A stretch of DNA of 64,000 nt from an uncultured Prevotellaceae bacterium (GTDB lineage: Bacteria > Bacteroidota > Bacteroidia > Bacteroidales > Bacteroidaceae), in the NCBI GenBank assembly GCA_937877605.1, contig CALFJA010000076.1, positions 93,397 to 157,396 of the forward strand. Reading direction: 5' to 3'. Positions 41,622-50,333 of the stretch are shown piece by piece. Each line of letters opens with the position of its first letter. Positions within the stretch are counted from its first letter, which is position 1. Both the position numbers and the translations under genes were made by a program. The notes under the pieces were generated by a model. That model ran no database searches. It worked only from the letters and a program-made list of their open reading frames with translations, and was not told the origin of the DNA.

Positions 41622-42923
41622 ATGAAAACAGACTTATTCATCATTGGCAGCGGTCCTGGTGGGTATCGGGCGGCAGCGTATGCAGCCAAGCAAGGCTTGC
41701 AAGTAACGATTGCAGAGAGAGAATATGCTGGCGGTACTTGTCTGAACTGTGGTTGCATTCCAACAAAGACATTCTGCCACTATGCTGGAATGGCCTTGCA
41801 AAGCACCACCACTCCATCGTTTGCCGACATCGTAGCACGCAAAGAAGAAGTTGTAACCCAACTGCGCAGCGGCGTAGAGCAGTTGCTTGCCAAAGACAAC
41901 ATCACACTTTTGAGAGGCAAGGCATCGCTGGCCGATGCACATCATGTCCTCGTGAACGACGAAATCTACGAAGCAGAGCACATCATCATCGCCACAGGTT
42001 CCTCGGCAAAGATGCCTCCCATCGAAGGTATTGACGACCCATCGGTGCTCACCTCCACCGAACTACTGCAACTGGAGCAGTTGCCCGAGCGGCTCTGCAT
42101 CGTCGGGGCAGGCGTTATCGGCATGGAGTTTGCCTCGTGCTTTGCCGCATTCGGATGCAAGGTGACCGTGGTTGAATTCCTGAAAGAGTGCCTCCCAGCC
42201 ATCGACGGCGACATAGCAAAGCGACTCCGCAAGCAACTGGAGAAGCGCGGTGTCGAGTTCTTCCTGCAAGCTGGAGTAAAACGCATCGTGAACGGAAGCG
42301 TAACCTTTGAGCGAAAGGGCAAGGAAACGACTGTCGAGGCCGACCGCGTGCTGGTTGCCACCGGTCGAAAGCCTAACATTGATGGACTCAACCTCGAGGC
42401 CGTGGGCATTGAAACCTACCGTGGCGGCATCGTCGTGAACGACCAGATGCAGACATCCGTTCCCAATATCTATGCTATCGGCGATGTCAACGGACGCGCC
42501 CTGCTGGCACATGCCGCCACCATGCAGGGCTTCAGAGCCGTAAACCACATTGTGGGCAAGGCCGACCAGATTCAGTTCAACATCATGCCGGCAGCCGTCT
42601 TCACACTGCCAGAGGTCGCATCGGTGGGACTCACGGAAGAAGCGTGCGCGGCACAACAGGTAGAACACAAGGTGCTGAAAGGATTCTACCGCGCCAACGG
42701 AAAGGCACTGGCCATGAACGAAACCGAAGGACTGGTGAAACTGCTGACAGATGCTGAAGAAAAAATCATAGGCTGCCATGTCATGGGAGCCCATGCGGCA
42801 GACCTGGTACAGGAAATAGCCGTAGTGATGAACGCCGGCGGCGACCTTCAACTCCTGCGAGACACCATCCACACCCACCCCACCCTGGCAGAAATCCTCC
42901 AGGAAATAGCCCTGAACAACTAA
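41622..42923 (+). CDS. lpdA: Dihydrolipoyl dehydrogenase
   Basis: A 433-residue flavoenzyme that reoxidises dihydrolipoyl groups, passing electrons to NAD. The FAD-binding GSGPGGYRAA is at residues 9-18, and the redox pair is in GGTCLNCGCIPTK (Cys 40 and Cys 45). CIVGAGVIGMEFASCFAAFG near residue 155 binds NAD. YAIGDVNGRALLAHAA is the second FAD motif, and HTHPTLAEI at the C-terminus holds the catalytic His-Glu pair. It should be the L protein for the glycine cleavage system encoded 4 kb upstream. A terminator follows at 42946. At 433 residues it is slightly shorter than the usual 460-475. Confidence 0.95.
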   Translation: MKTDLFIIGSGPGGYRAAAYAAKQGLQVTIAEREYAGGTCLNCGCIPTKTFCHYAGMALQSTTTPSFADIVARKEEVVTQLRSGVEQLLAKDNITLLRGKASLADAHHVLVNDEIYEAEHIIIATGSSAKMPPIEGIDDPSVLTSTELLQLEQLPERLCIVGAGVIGMEFASCFAAFGCKVTVVEFLKECLPAIDGDIAKRLRKQLEKRGVEFFLQAGVKRIVNGSVTFERKGKETTVEADRVLVATGRKPNIDGLNLEAVGIETYRGGIVVNDQMQTSVPNIYAIGDVNGRALLAHAATMQGFRAVNHIVGKADQIQFNIMPAAVFTLPEVASVGLTEEACAAQQVEHKVLKGFYRANGKALAMNETEGLVKLLTDAEEKIIGCHVMGAHAADLVQEIAVVMNAGGDLQLLRDTIHTHPTLAEILQEIALNN

Positions 42924-42945
42924 TTCCCACCTGCCAAAACATAAG

Positions 42946-42983
42946 CACGCCCCCGACGGTTCATCGTCGGGGGTGTTTTTTAT
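42946..42983 (+). terminator. Rho-independent terminator after lpdA
   Basis: CACGCCCCCGACG (42946-42958) and CGTCGGGGGTGT (42965-42976) pair around a six-base loop and end in a T-run. The left arm is identical to that of the terminator at about 45163-45200, on the other side of the small-membrane-protein cassette. Confidence 0.92.
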
Positions 42984-43145
42984 GTCTCTTGATAAGGTAA
43001 GTGGTTAATGCTAAATGGTTATTGCTTATTGTCATGTTTATGTGTTTTTTAAGACAAGTAAGGCTTAAATGAGAATGTCTTGCTTTTTCCATTATCGTAC
43101 TTTTAGTTATGCTTTTGAATAGTGCATACATTAATATACGATTTT

Positions 43146-43451
43146 ATGAATACGCTGGAAAACAGGTTCAAGGAAGAAGCCATCGCCATTGACTGGATAA
43201 TGATTGGAATTTATGTGTTGTGGATTGTTGCCATCCATTCTAATCTCGTCTTAATTAACAACAGGCTTTTCATCACATTCATCATCCCCAACACGCTGTA
43301 CCTTGCAGCACTGTGTTACATCATTTGGAAAAGAGCAAGACAAAAGAAACGGACACTTGTAAAAGCCTATCTCTTTGCCCTTTGCTCCACTATGGTTTTC
43401 CTTCTCCTAAGTTTTGCCCTCTATTACCAGTCTATAAACCTTCCCTTATAA
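43146..43451 (+). CDS. Small membrane protein A of duplicated cassette
   Basis: A protein of about 101 residues from ATG 43146 (MNTLENRFKEEAIAIDW); a start at 43122 would add eight residues. Three membrane segments are visible. IDWIMIGIYVLWIVAIHSNL, RLFITFIIPNTLY and KRARQKK align directly with LDWMMFALYAIWICAVQANL, KLFYPLLIPNIAY and KRKQEKK in the protein at 44524-44832, so they are paralogues. The gene opens a tight five-gene row (A, B, GT32, A', B'), 10 bp before B. Function unknown; a membrane partner of the glycosyltransferase is possible. Confidence 0.65.
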   Translation: MNTLENRFKEEAIAIDWIMIGIYVLWIVAIHSNLVLINNRLFITFIIPNTLYLAALCYIIWKRARQKKRTLVKAYLFALCSTMVFLLLSFALYYQSINLPL

Positions 43452-43460
43452 AAGTGTATT

Positions 43461-43736
43461 ATGAACAAAAATAAGCCATCCCATACAGAAATAGCCGCAG
43501 CTATCGGAATGATGCTGCATTTCCCACAATCGATAGTCCTCACTTTCACCGAGACATACAACTACCTTCTGTATTTCATCATTTACAATATTTTATTGAT
43601 TCTTTTGATAACCTATCTGATATCCACCTATATCCGGAAAGAAGAATATGGGAAAGCCCTCATCCTTGGCGTTGTGGAAGTTTCCATTTTCTTTCTCACC
43701 TATTTTGAATTCACCCTATATCAAGCCACGCCTTGA
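43461..43736 (+). CDS. Small membrane protein B of duplicated cassette
   Basis: A 91-residue protein with three hydrophobic segments. It shares a framework with the 88-residue protein at 44846-45112: an EIAA/DIVA start, P..I/PPLL, an aromatic helix, RKEEYGKAL against KGKEYAKAI, and a final EVSIFFLTYF against EVLLCFIAYF. It sits 10 bp after gene A and 10 bp before the glycosyltransferase gene. No family recognised. Conservation of the A-B order in both copies suggests that the two proteins act together. Confidence 0.65.
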   Translation: MNKNKPSHTEIAAAIGMMLHFPQSIVLTFTETYNYLLYFIIYNILLILLITYLISTYIRKEEYGKALILGVVEVSIFFLTYFEFTLYQATP

Positions 43737-43745
43737 CATCCACCG

Positions 43746-44516
43746 ATGATACCCAAAACAATTCACCTTTGCTGGTTTAGCGGTGAGCCCTATCCCGTAG
43801 AAGTACTCCGTTGCCTTGACTCTTGGCAAAAGGTCATGCCAGACTACACCGTGCGCCTATGGGATTATGAAGAAGCCCAGTCGTTGGGCTCGCGTTTTGT
43901 CAACGAAGCCTTGGCCTGCAAGAAATGGGCCTTTGCCGCCGATGCCGTAAGGTTCTATGCAGTTTGGAAAGAAGGTGGCATCTATATGGACAGCGACATA
44001 TTACTCTATAAGCGCTTTGACGATATCTTGCCTGCCCATGGGTGCGCCACATTCAATGAATATGTTGACCCTAACGAAAACAGACTGCGCTTGCAAGCAG
44101 CCTGCTTCATCGGCGAAAAAGGCAATGCATTCTGCAGACAAATGTGGCAACTGTATCAGCACCGCCCTTTTATCCTGCCAAACGGAGAACCGGACCTGAC
44201 CATAAGCCCATACCTGATGGCGCAAACAGCCTTGAAGTATGGGCTGTGCCGGACAGAAAAAGTACAACACTTGGGCGAACTCACGGTATGGCCTACATGG
44301 ATGCTCACACCCTCAAAGAGCTATCCGGCACACAAGGATGCCATTGGGATGCATTGCATCTTAGGCTCCTGGCGAAAAAGAAGTTGGGGGCGGAGACTGG
44401 AAATCCGACTGAAACACACATGGAACTATATTACATACCAGATACGCCCCATACTCAAGTTACGCTACTGCGCTCCTATCAGCTCCCTAGTCGGGAGAAC
44501 CAAAACACCAAAATAA
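43746..44516 (+). CDS. Glycosyltransferase family 32-like (DXD sugar-binding) protein
   Basis: A 256-residue transferase of the Gly_transf_sug/GT32 type. IPKTIHLCWFSGEPYP at the N-terminus, WDYEEAQSL, and ALACKKWAFAADAVRFYAVWKEGGIYMDSD near residue 62-80 are the family's typical sequence: a helix carrying AA-D-x-x-R, then GGIY-x-D-x-D with the metal-binding D-x-D. The C-terminus contains HCILGSWRKRSWGRRL, which is basic. There is no signal peptide, so it is cytoplasmic or peripheral. It lies in the middle of the duplicated A-B membrane-protein cassette. The acceptor is unknown. Confidence 0.88.
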   Translation: MIPKTIHLCWFSGEPYPVEVLRCLDSWQKVMPDYTVRLWDYEEAQSLGSRFVNEALACKKWAFAADAVRFYAVWKEGGIYMDSDILLYKRFDDILPAHGCATFNEYVDPNENRLRLQAACFIGEKGNAFCRQMWQLYQHRPFILPNGEPDLTISPYLMAQTALKYGLCRTEKVQHLGELTVWPTWMLTPSKSYPAHKDAIGMHCILGSWRKRSWGRRLEIRLKHTWNYITYQIRPILKLRYCAPISSLVGRTKTPK

Positions 44517-44523
44517 TAGCTAT

Positions 44524-44832
44524 ATGAATCTTAAACACTTTGACCGACAAATGAAAGAGCAAGCATCACCCCTCGACTGGATGATGTTTGCCTTGTATGC
44601 GATATGGATTTGTGCCGTACAGGCCAATCTCATGATTAGCAACAGCAAACTTTTCTATCCGCTGTTGATTCCTAACATCGCCTATGTAATCCTGCTGTGT
44701 TTCGTCCTGTACAAACGGAAACAGGAAAAGAAAGACGCATGGGTGGTAGTACATGCCCTGCTACTCATATTCACCCTCGTTTTCATAGGTGTCTACTACT
44801 GGTTAAACTGCACTGCAACAACACTCCCATAA
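44524..44832 (+). CDS. Small membrane protein A' of duplicated cassette
   Basis: A 102-residue paralogue of the protein at 43146-43451, with three membrane segments and the same SPLDWMM..LYAIW.. start and KRKQEKKD basic loop. It lies 7 bp after the glycosyltransferase stop and 13 bp before gene B'. Sequence identity with A appears to be about 40 percent by eye over the first 55 residues, so the duplication is not recent. Unknown function. Confidence 0.65.
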   Translation: MNLKHFDRQMKEQASPLDWMMFALYAIWICAVQANLMISNSKLFYPLLIPNIAYVILLCFVLYKRKQEKKDAWVVVHALLLIFTLVFIGVYYWLNCTATTLP

Positions 44833-44845
44833 AAACTATCTTGAC

Positions 44846-45112
44846 ATGAACACACAACACCTTTCACGCTTCGACATCGTTGCCATGATCTGTTCACTGC
44901 CGCTTATGATGGAACCTCCACTGCTTGTCCAGGCCAATTCCACCATTCCCTACTTCATTGCATTCGATGCCTTGCTGTTCTTGCTCTACGCTTACATGAT
45001 TTTCCGTAGTTTAAAGGGCAAAGAGTACGCTAAAGCCATTGCCTACCTAAACATGGAAGTGCTGCTCTGCTTCATCGCTTACTTTGCGGTTCAGGCTGCG
45101 CCTCAAACCTAA
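44846..45112 (+). CDS. Small membrane protein B' of duplicated cassette
   Basis: An 88-residue paralogue of the protein at 43461-43736 with three hydrophobic segments. Shared features are the polar N-terminus, a proline-containing first helix, the KGKEYAKAI cytoplasmic motif and an M/V-E-V-L-x-CF last helix. It ends the five-gene row. A short C/T-rich tract (CACCTCAAACCTT, CTTCCACCTTCC) and a terminator follow. Function unknown. Confidence 0.65.
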   Translation: MNTQHLSRFDIVAMICSLPLMMEPPLLVQANSTIPYFIAFDALLFLLYAYMIFRSLKGKEYAKAIAYLNMEVLLCFIAYFAVQAAPQT

Positions 45113-45162
45113 AACCTCCCACCTCAAACCTTAAAACCTTCCACCTTCCTCCCTTATACACA

Positions 45163-45204
45163 AGCACGCCCCCGACGGTTGTTCGTCGGGGGCGTGCTGT
45201 TTTT
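45163..45204. terminator. Bidirectional terminator
   Basis: AGCACGCCCCCGACG (about 45163-45177) pairs perfectly with CGTCGGGGGCGTGCT (about 45185-45199), with a T-run to the right. It serves the five-gene cassette and, in the other direction, possibly the gene ending at 45222. Confidence 0.9.
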
Positions 45205-45221
45205 ATACCAGGGAGTGCAGT

Positions 45222-45860
45222 TTATGCAGCTTTCTTGGTTGTGGTTTTCTTGGTGGTAGTGGCCTTCTTCGTTGTAGTGGTTTTCTTTGCTGCGGCCTTT
45301 GTCTCATCGGTCTTCTTCACGAAGCGTCCTTTCTCGTCGCGTTCGGGAGTGGCTTTCTTGGCGGCAGTTTTCTTCTCAGCCACCTTCTTCTCAGCATCGG
45401 TTTTCTTCACGAAGCGGCCTTTCTCGTCACGCTCGGGAGCGGCTTTCTTGGCTGTTTCCTTCTTGGCGGCTGTGGTTTTCTTTGCAGCAGGCTTTTTCTC
45501 GGCTACTTTCTTCTCTGTGTCGCCTTTCTTAATGAAGCGTCCCTTTTCGTCACGGGCTGGCGTTGATTTCTTGGCAGCAGCCTTCTTCTCGGCATTCTGC
45601 TTTGCTACCACTTCTTTCTTCTCGGCCGTTGCCTTGGCAGAACCGTAGCAGCGAACGCAAGCGTGGCGGCCAAGTTCCTTTGCCTTCGTGGTGCTTATCT
45701 CTTCCACATTGGCACTGTTGCGCAGATAGGCGCAGGTCTTTGCCTTGTGGTAGGCCACTGCTCCCTTGCTGGGAGTGATGTATACTTTCTGTGCGCTGGT
45801 GGTGTTGGCGGTCAGCAGCATGGTAACCAACAGTGTGGTTGCTAAAAGGATTCGTTTCAT
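45222..45860 (-). CDS. Secreted YHxxxC...CxxC protein with lysine-rich histone H1-like tail
   Basis: A 212-residue protein from ATG 45860 (MKRILLATTLL). A signal peptide of about 23 residues (ending TTSAQ) is followed by a 50-residue domain with VYITPSKGAVAYHKAKTC and HACVRCYG, the same layout as the restored protein at 40133-40358. These Cys/His residues could bind a metal. From about residue 78 on, the chain is nearly all K, A, T and E, with three copies of RDEKGRF(I/V)KK at about 20-30-residue spacing and a TTTKKTTTKK-like end, resembling histone H1 tails. A signal peptide on such a DNA-binding-like tail is odd; binding to cell wall, polysaccharide or extracellular DNA is possible. Confidence 0.8.
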   Translation of the reverse strand: MKRILLATTLLVTMLLTANTTSAQKVYITPSKGAVAYHKAKTCAYLRNSANVEEISTTKAKELGRHACVRCYGSAKATAEKKEVVAKQNAEKKAAAKKSTPARDEKGRFIKKGDTEKKVAEKKPAAKKTTAAKKETAKKAAPERDEKGRFVKKTDAEKKVAEKKTAAKKATPERDEKGRFVKKTDETKAAAKKTTTTKKATTTKKTTTKKAA

Positions 45861-45914
45861 AAGCATGTTTTTTTGAGGTTATTATTGAATTCTATTGATG
45901 CGTTCATTTCCTTG

Positions 45915-45946
45915 CAAAAATAAGTTTTTGACCCATATTCTGCAAA
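45915..45946 (-). promoter_or_regulatory. Promoter of the lysine-rich secreted protein gene
   Basis: On the minus strand TATTTTTG (45922-45915) is the -7 box and TTTG (45946-45943) lies 20 bp upstream as the -33 box. The leader to the start codon is about 50 nt. Confidence 0.65.
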
Positions 45947-45998
45947 AAAATAGGAGAAAAAGTGTGTCTGCCGGTGTAAAATCGTCATTTATAGGATA

Positions 45999-46148
45999 TT
46001 ACCGGCAGTAGAAATAGTAAGCTGCGAGCAGTGCAACGACGATAAGCAGGAGCACGGTCTTGAGCAGGCATCCCACGGCTTTCTTCACAATGATGACGCC
46101 GACGATGATGCTTACGAGTAGTACGAGATAGGGAAGATAGGTATCCAT
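45999..46148 (-). CDS. 49-residue membrane protein
   Basis: A short open frame from ATG 46148 to TAA at 45999-46001 encodes 49 residues: MDTYLPYLVLLVSIIVGVII, then VKKAVGCLL, and a second helix ending AAYYFYCR. Two membrane helices joined by a short basic turn are evident. Codon use is consistent with the surrounding genes and there are no internal stops. It is 11 bp downstream of the pseudouridine synthase stop on the same strand, so probably in the same transcript. Family unknown. Confidence 0.6.
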   Translation of the reverse strand: MDTYLPYLVLLVSIIVGVIIVKKAVGCLLKTVLLLIVVALLAAYYFYCR

Positions 46149-46159
46149 GGGGCATTTGT

Positions 46160-47047
46160 CTATTTAAAGAGTTTTCTGAATTCTGTCGGCACGGGTGTTT
46201 CGAACTCCATGCGTTCGTGTGTGACGGGGTGATAGAAGCAAAGGAGCCATGCATGGAGGCAGAGCCGGCCGATGGGGTTGTCGCCGTTGCCATATTTGTT
46301 GTCACCGCACACGGGGTGTCCGAGGTCGGCTGCATGGACGCGGATCTGGTTCTTGCGCCCTGTCTCGAGCTTGAATTCCACCAGCGAGTGCTCTGTGGTG
46401 CGGTCGAGGGTGTAGAAATGGGTCACGGCATACTTCCCCCCGTTGTCCGTCGGTGAGGAATAGGTGACATAGGCCTTGTTGTCCTTGAGCCAGTTTGCTA
46501 TGGTTCCCTGGTCGTCCTCCATCTCTCCGCTGCACACGGCGACATATCTTCGGTCGTAGACAATCTGGTGCCACTCGTGTTCCAGGATTTGCTCGGTCTG
46601 CATGTCCTTGGCGTATACCATCAGTCCGGAGGTGTCTCGGTCAAGCCTGTGGACTACATGGGCGCGGCATTTCTGCCGTGTGCGGGCGAAATAGTCGTCA
46701 AGCACGGTCTTGACATTCAGCGACGCGTGTCCGGCAGCCATGGAGAGGATGCCCGCCTGCTTCTCCACCACGACGAGATACTGGTCCTCGTAGATGAGTT
46801 TCACGAAGCGGCTCTTGAAGGTGTCGTTGCGTTTCGACCGGCTTACCTGCACGCGCATGCCGGCTTTCAGGGGGAAGTCAAACCGCGTGACGGTCTTTCC
46901 GTCCACCTTGATGCCGCGCCCCTGCAGCGTGGCTTTTATCTTGGTCTTGCTGCCTTTCAGGTTTTTCAGGAGCCATTCGAGCAGCGGCAGGGACTCGTCC
47001 ACCTGATAGGTGTCGTACTGAGGTTGTTGTGTTGAATAGGATTTCAT
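46160..47047 (-). CDS. RluA-family 23S rRNA/tRNA pseudouridine synthase
   Basis: A 295-residue pseudouridine synthase. The N-terminal S4-like RNA-binding part (LPLLEWLLKNLKG, KATLQGRGIKVDGKTV, LKAGMRVQV) covers residues about 18-70. The catalytic Asp is in VVHRLDRDTSGLMVYAK near residue 137, the HRLD motif of the RluA family. Later blocks are TGRKNQIRVHAADLGHPVCGD and KYGNGDNPIGRLCLHAW, LCFYHPVT. It could modify 23S rRNA or tRNA; the target cannot be told by eye between RluA, RluC and RluD types. The start codon follows a minus-strand TATCTTCG that is close to a -7 box. Confidence 0.93.
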   Translation of the reverse strand: MKSYSTQQPQYDTYQVDESLPLLEWLLKNLKGSKTKIKATLQGRGIKVDGKTVTRFDFPLKAGMRVQVSRSKRNDTFKSRFVKLIYEDQYLVVVEKQAGILSMAAGHASLNVKTVLDDYFARTRQKCRAHVVHRLDRDTSGLMVYAKDMQTEQILEHEWHQIVYDRRYVAVCSGEMEDDQGTIANWLKDNKAYVTYSSPTDNGGKYAVTHFYTLDRTTEHSLVEFKLETGRKNQIRVHAADLGHPVCGDNKYGNGDNPIGRLCLHAWLLCFYHPVTHERMEFETPVPTEFRKLFK

Positions 47048-47082
47048 GGGTGCGAAGATAAGAAAAATTCATGAAACAGCTG

Positions 47083-48003
47083 TCAGGCAAGTCCCCATCT
47101 CATTGCCAGGCGCACCAGAATGTTGATGATGAGGCAGTGGGTGAGAAAGATGGCAAAGGTGTTTCGCCCCAGGAACATGAGCACCGGCCGTTGCAGTTGG
47201 CGGCAGAGCGCATTCCGGTCGGTGTCGATGGCGGCAAAGCAGCCAATGGCCAATGCATTGGGCAGCCAGTAGAGAGCCGCCGCTTGCAGCCGTATGTCGG
47301 CATGCACCGACAGGGCTACCACACATGCGTAGGCCAGCACCACGGCGACAGCACAGCGCAATGGATGCCGCAACTGGCGGTTCTGCTTCGTTTCGGCATA
47401 GAACCTGTACAGGCAGAGCCCCAGCGTGAAGTCGGCCAGGCGGGAAAGGGGATGGATATAGACAATGTCGTTGGCGCGCCCGGGTGGCACAAAAAAGGCT
47501 GCACCCAGGTATACAGCCGCCAGCAACAGGCTGAAAAGGGCCAGCCGGCGGAAAGTCAGGCGGGAGATGAATCGCTGCAGCAAGGGGAAGGTCAGGTAGA
47601 TGGAGAACAGCGTGGACAGGAACCACGACACACTGTTGCCTGCAAAGTAGTAGTCGATGTCCGGTATCCAGCTCTGCACCATGCAGCAGGCCAGCAGGAT
47701 GCGTCCTGCCTCGGCCGTGTCGATGTATTTGAAATTAATGACGACGAACACCAGCATGCAAAGCAGGTAGAGCGGATAGAGCTTGCGCAACTGGCGGAGC
47801 ATGAACCTTGACAGCGAGAAGGTACCGTCTTCAACGCTACTGCCATAGGCATGGGCCAGGACGAAACCGCTGAGCATGAAGAAGAATCCGACGGCCGCAT
47901 TGCTGGCGCTCAGGACATAAGGGTTGCCGGACAAACAGGGAAGATGCGACAACACTATCGGAACGATGAAGACAAAGCGCAGTGAGCACAGGTTCTTGAT
48001 CAT
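47083..48003 (-). CDS. Acyltransferase 3 family membrane protein
   Basis: A 306-residue integral membrane acyltransferase (PF01757). Near the N-terminus RFVFIVPIVLSHLPC stands where the family has its conserved R-x10-H, and AAVGFFFMLSGFVLAHAYG near residue 32 is the second signature. About nine membrane helices follow, and the C-terminus ends FAIFLTHCLIINILVRLA with a conserved His. It is alone on this strand, with a promoter upstream, separate from the capsule operon. It probably O-acylates a surface glycan or lipid; which one is unknown. Confidence 0.88.
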   Translation of the reverse strand: MIKNLCSLRFVFIVPIVLSHLPCLSGNPYVLSASNAAVGFFFMLSGFVLAHAYGSSVEDGTFSLSRFMLRQLRKLYPLYLLCMLVFVVINFKYIDTAEAGRILLACCMVQSWIPDIDYYFAGNSVSWFLSTLFSIYLTFPLLQRFISRLTFRRLALFSLLLAAVYLGAAFFVPPGRANDIVYIHPLSRLADFTLGLCLYRFYAETKQNRQLRHPLRCAVAVVLAYACVVALSVHADIRLQAAALYWLPNALAIGCFAAIDTDRNALCRQLQRPVLMFLGRNTFAIFLTHCLIINILVRLAMRWGLA

Positions 48004-48034
48004 ACCACTCTCCAGTTGTTTTGCTTACGCCCTG

Positions 48035-48064
48035 CAAAGGTACAAAAAACGGGGGCAGGGCAAA
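48035..48064 (-). promoter_or_regulatory. Promoter of the acyltransferase gene at 47083
   Basis: Minus-strand TACCTTTG (48042-48035) with TTTG (48064-48061) 18 bp upstream. The leader is about 25-30 nt. Confidence 0.65.
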
Positions 48065-48239
48065 AGAAAAGACAACTTCTTTTTACGCATTGTGCATAAT
48101 TCTGTGTGTCAGCGTTTTAGACTCTACTGCCTATAATTCGCTTGAACGGGTGACGGCTAACTTGGAAATGGCGGTACGGGTGTGCAATACCGAAAGAGCG
48201 AAAAAACGGAACTTTTCCAGCAGGATTCCGGCATTTTCC

Positions 48240-48375
48240 GCCTGTTTTTCCGACAGCGAAATTCCAATTGGGCCTCATTTGCACTCCCAGAGCAGTCCAA
48301 ATGCGGTCCGTTTGGATTGGTTTCGCCTTGCAACTGGGACCTAGTTGGAATGCAAGCGTGGCTCAGTTGGAAAAC
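48240..48375. repeat. Intergenic hairpin repeat (copy B of a dispersed family)
   Basis: Between the divergent acyltransferase and ABC-F promoters (gap 48004-48670) several short palindromes follow each other: CCAAA-TGCGGTCCG-TTTGG, CAACT-GGGACCT-AGTTG, then GGCTCAGTTGG. They share the CAAnT-GGG-CC-AnTTG layout of the hairpins at 32851-32890. No gene is convincing in this gap. Confidence 0.45.
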
Positions 48376-48589
48376 CAGAAGATTGCCCCTGGCAGACAAG
48401 TCCTTGCAAACAATTGGCATTCAACCACTTACGAATACATGGAAAAATCGTTGTTTTTCCAGCCTGAACAGTGCCGTGGTGATGAAAAGCGGTAAAAACT
48501 GATTGTTTCCGACCGTGTGCAATCAAGTTATGACGGCTTGCGGAAGTTGCCACCGCCCGCCGATGAGAAGAATATTCTTGCCCTCTTTC

Positions 48590-48620
48590 TTTCGTTTGCG
48601 CCCGTTTTTTTGTACTTTTG
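48590..48620 (+). promoter_or_regulatory. Promoter of the ABC-F gene
   Basis: TACTTTTG at 48613-48620 is a perfect -7 box; TTTC at 48590-48593 is a weak -33 box 19 bp upstream. The leader to the start codon is about 45 nt. Confidence 0.6.
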
Positions 48621-48655
48621 CGCCCTGAAAATGAGGCTATTATATAAATAAGTAA

Positions 48656-50284
<1,629 letters not shown>

Positions 50285-50291
50285 CCCCTGT

Positions 50292-50308
50292 TTGGCACAA
50301 ATTTTGCA
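50292..50308 (+). promoter_or_regulatory. Sigma-54-type promoter upstream of grpE-dnaJ
   Basis: TTGGCAC-AAATT-TTGCA at 50292-50308 fits the -24/-12 consensus YTGGCACrrNNNTTGCW at every defined position, with the GG and GC pairs ten bases apart. The implied start is near 50318, 16 bp before the grpE ATG. No convincing TAnnTTTG box is present in the same gap. Confidence 0.65.
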
Positions 50309-50333
50309 AGTAGGCTATTAAAATTCGACAACT

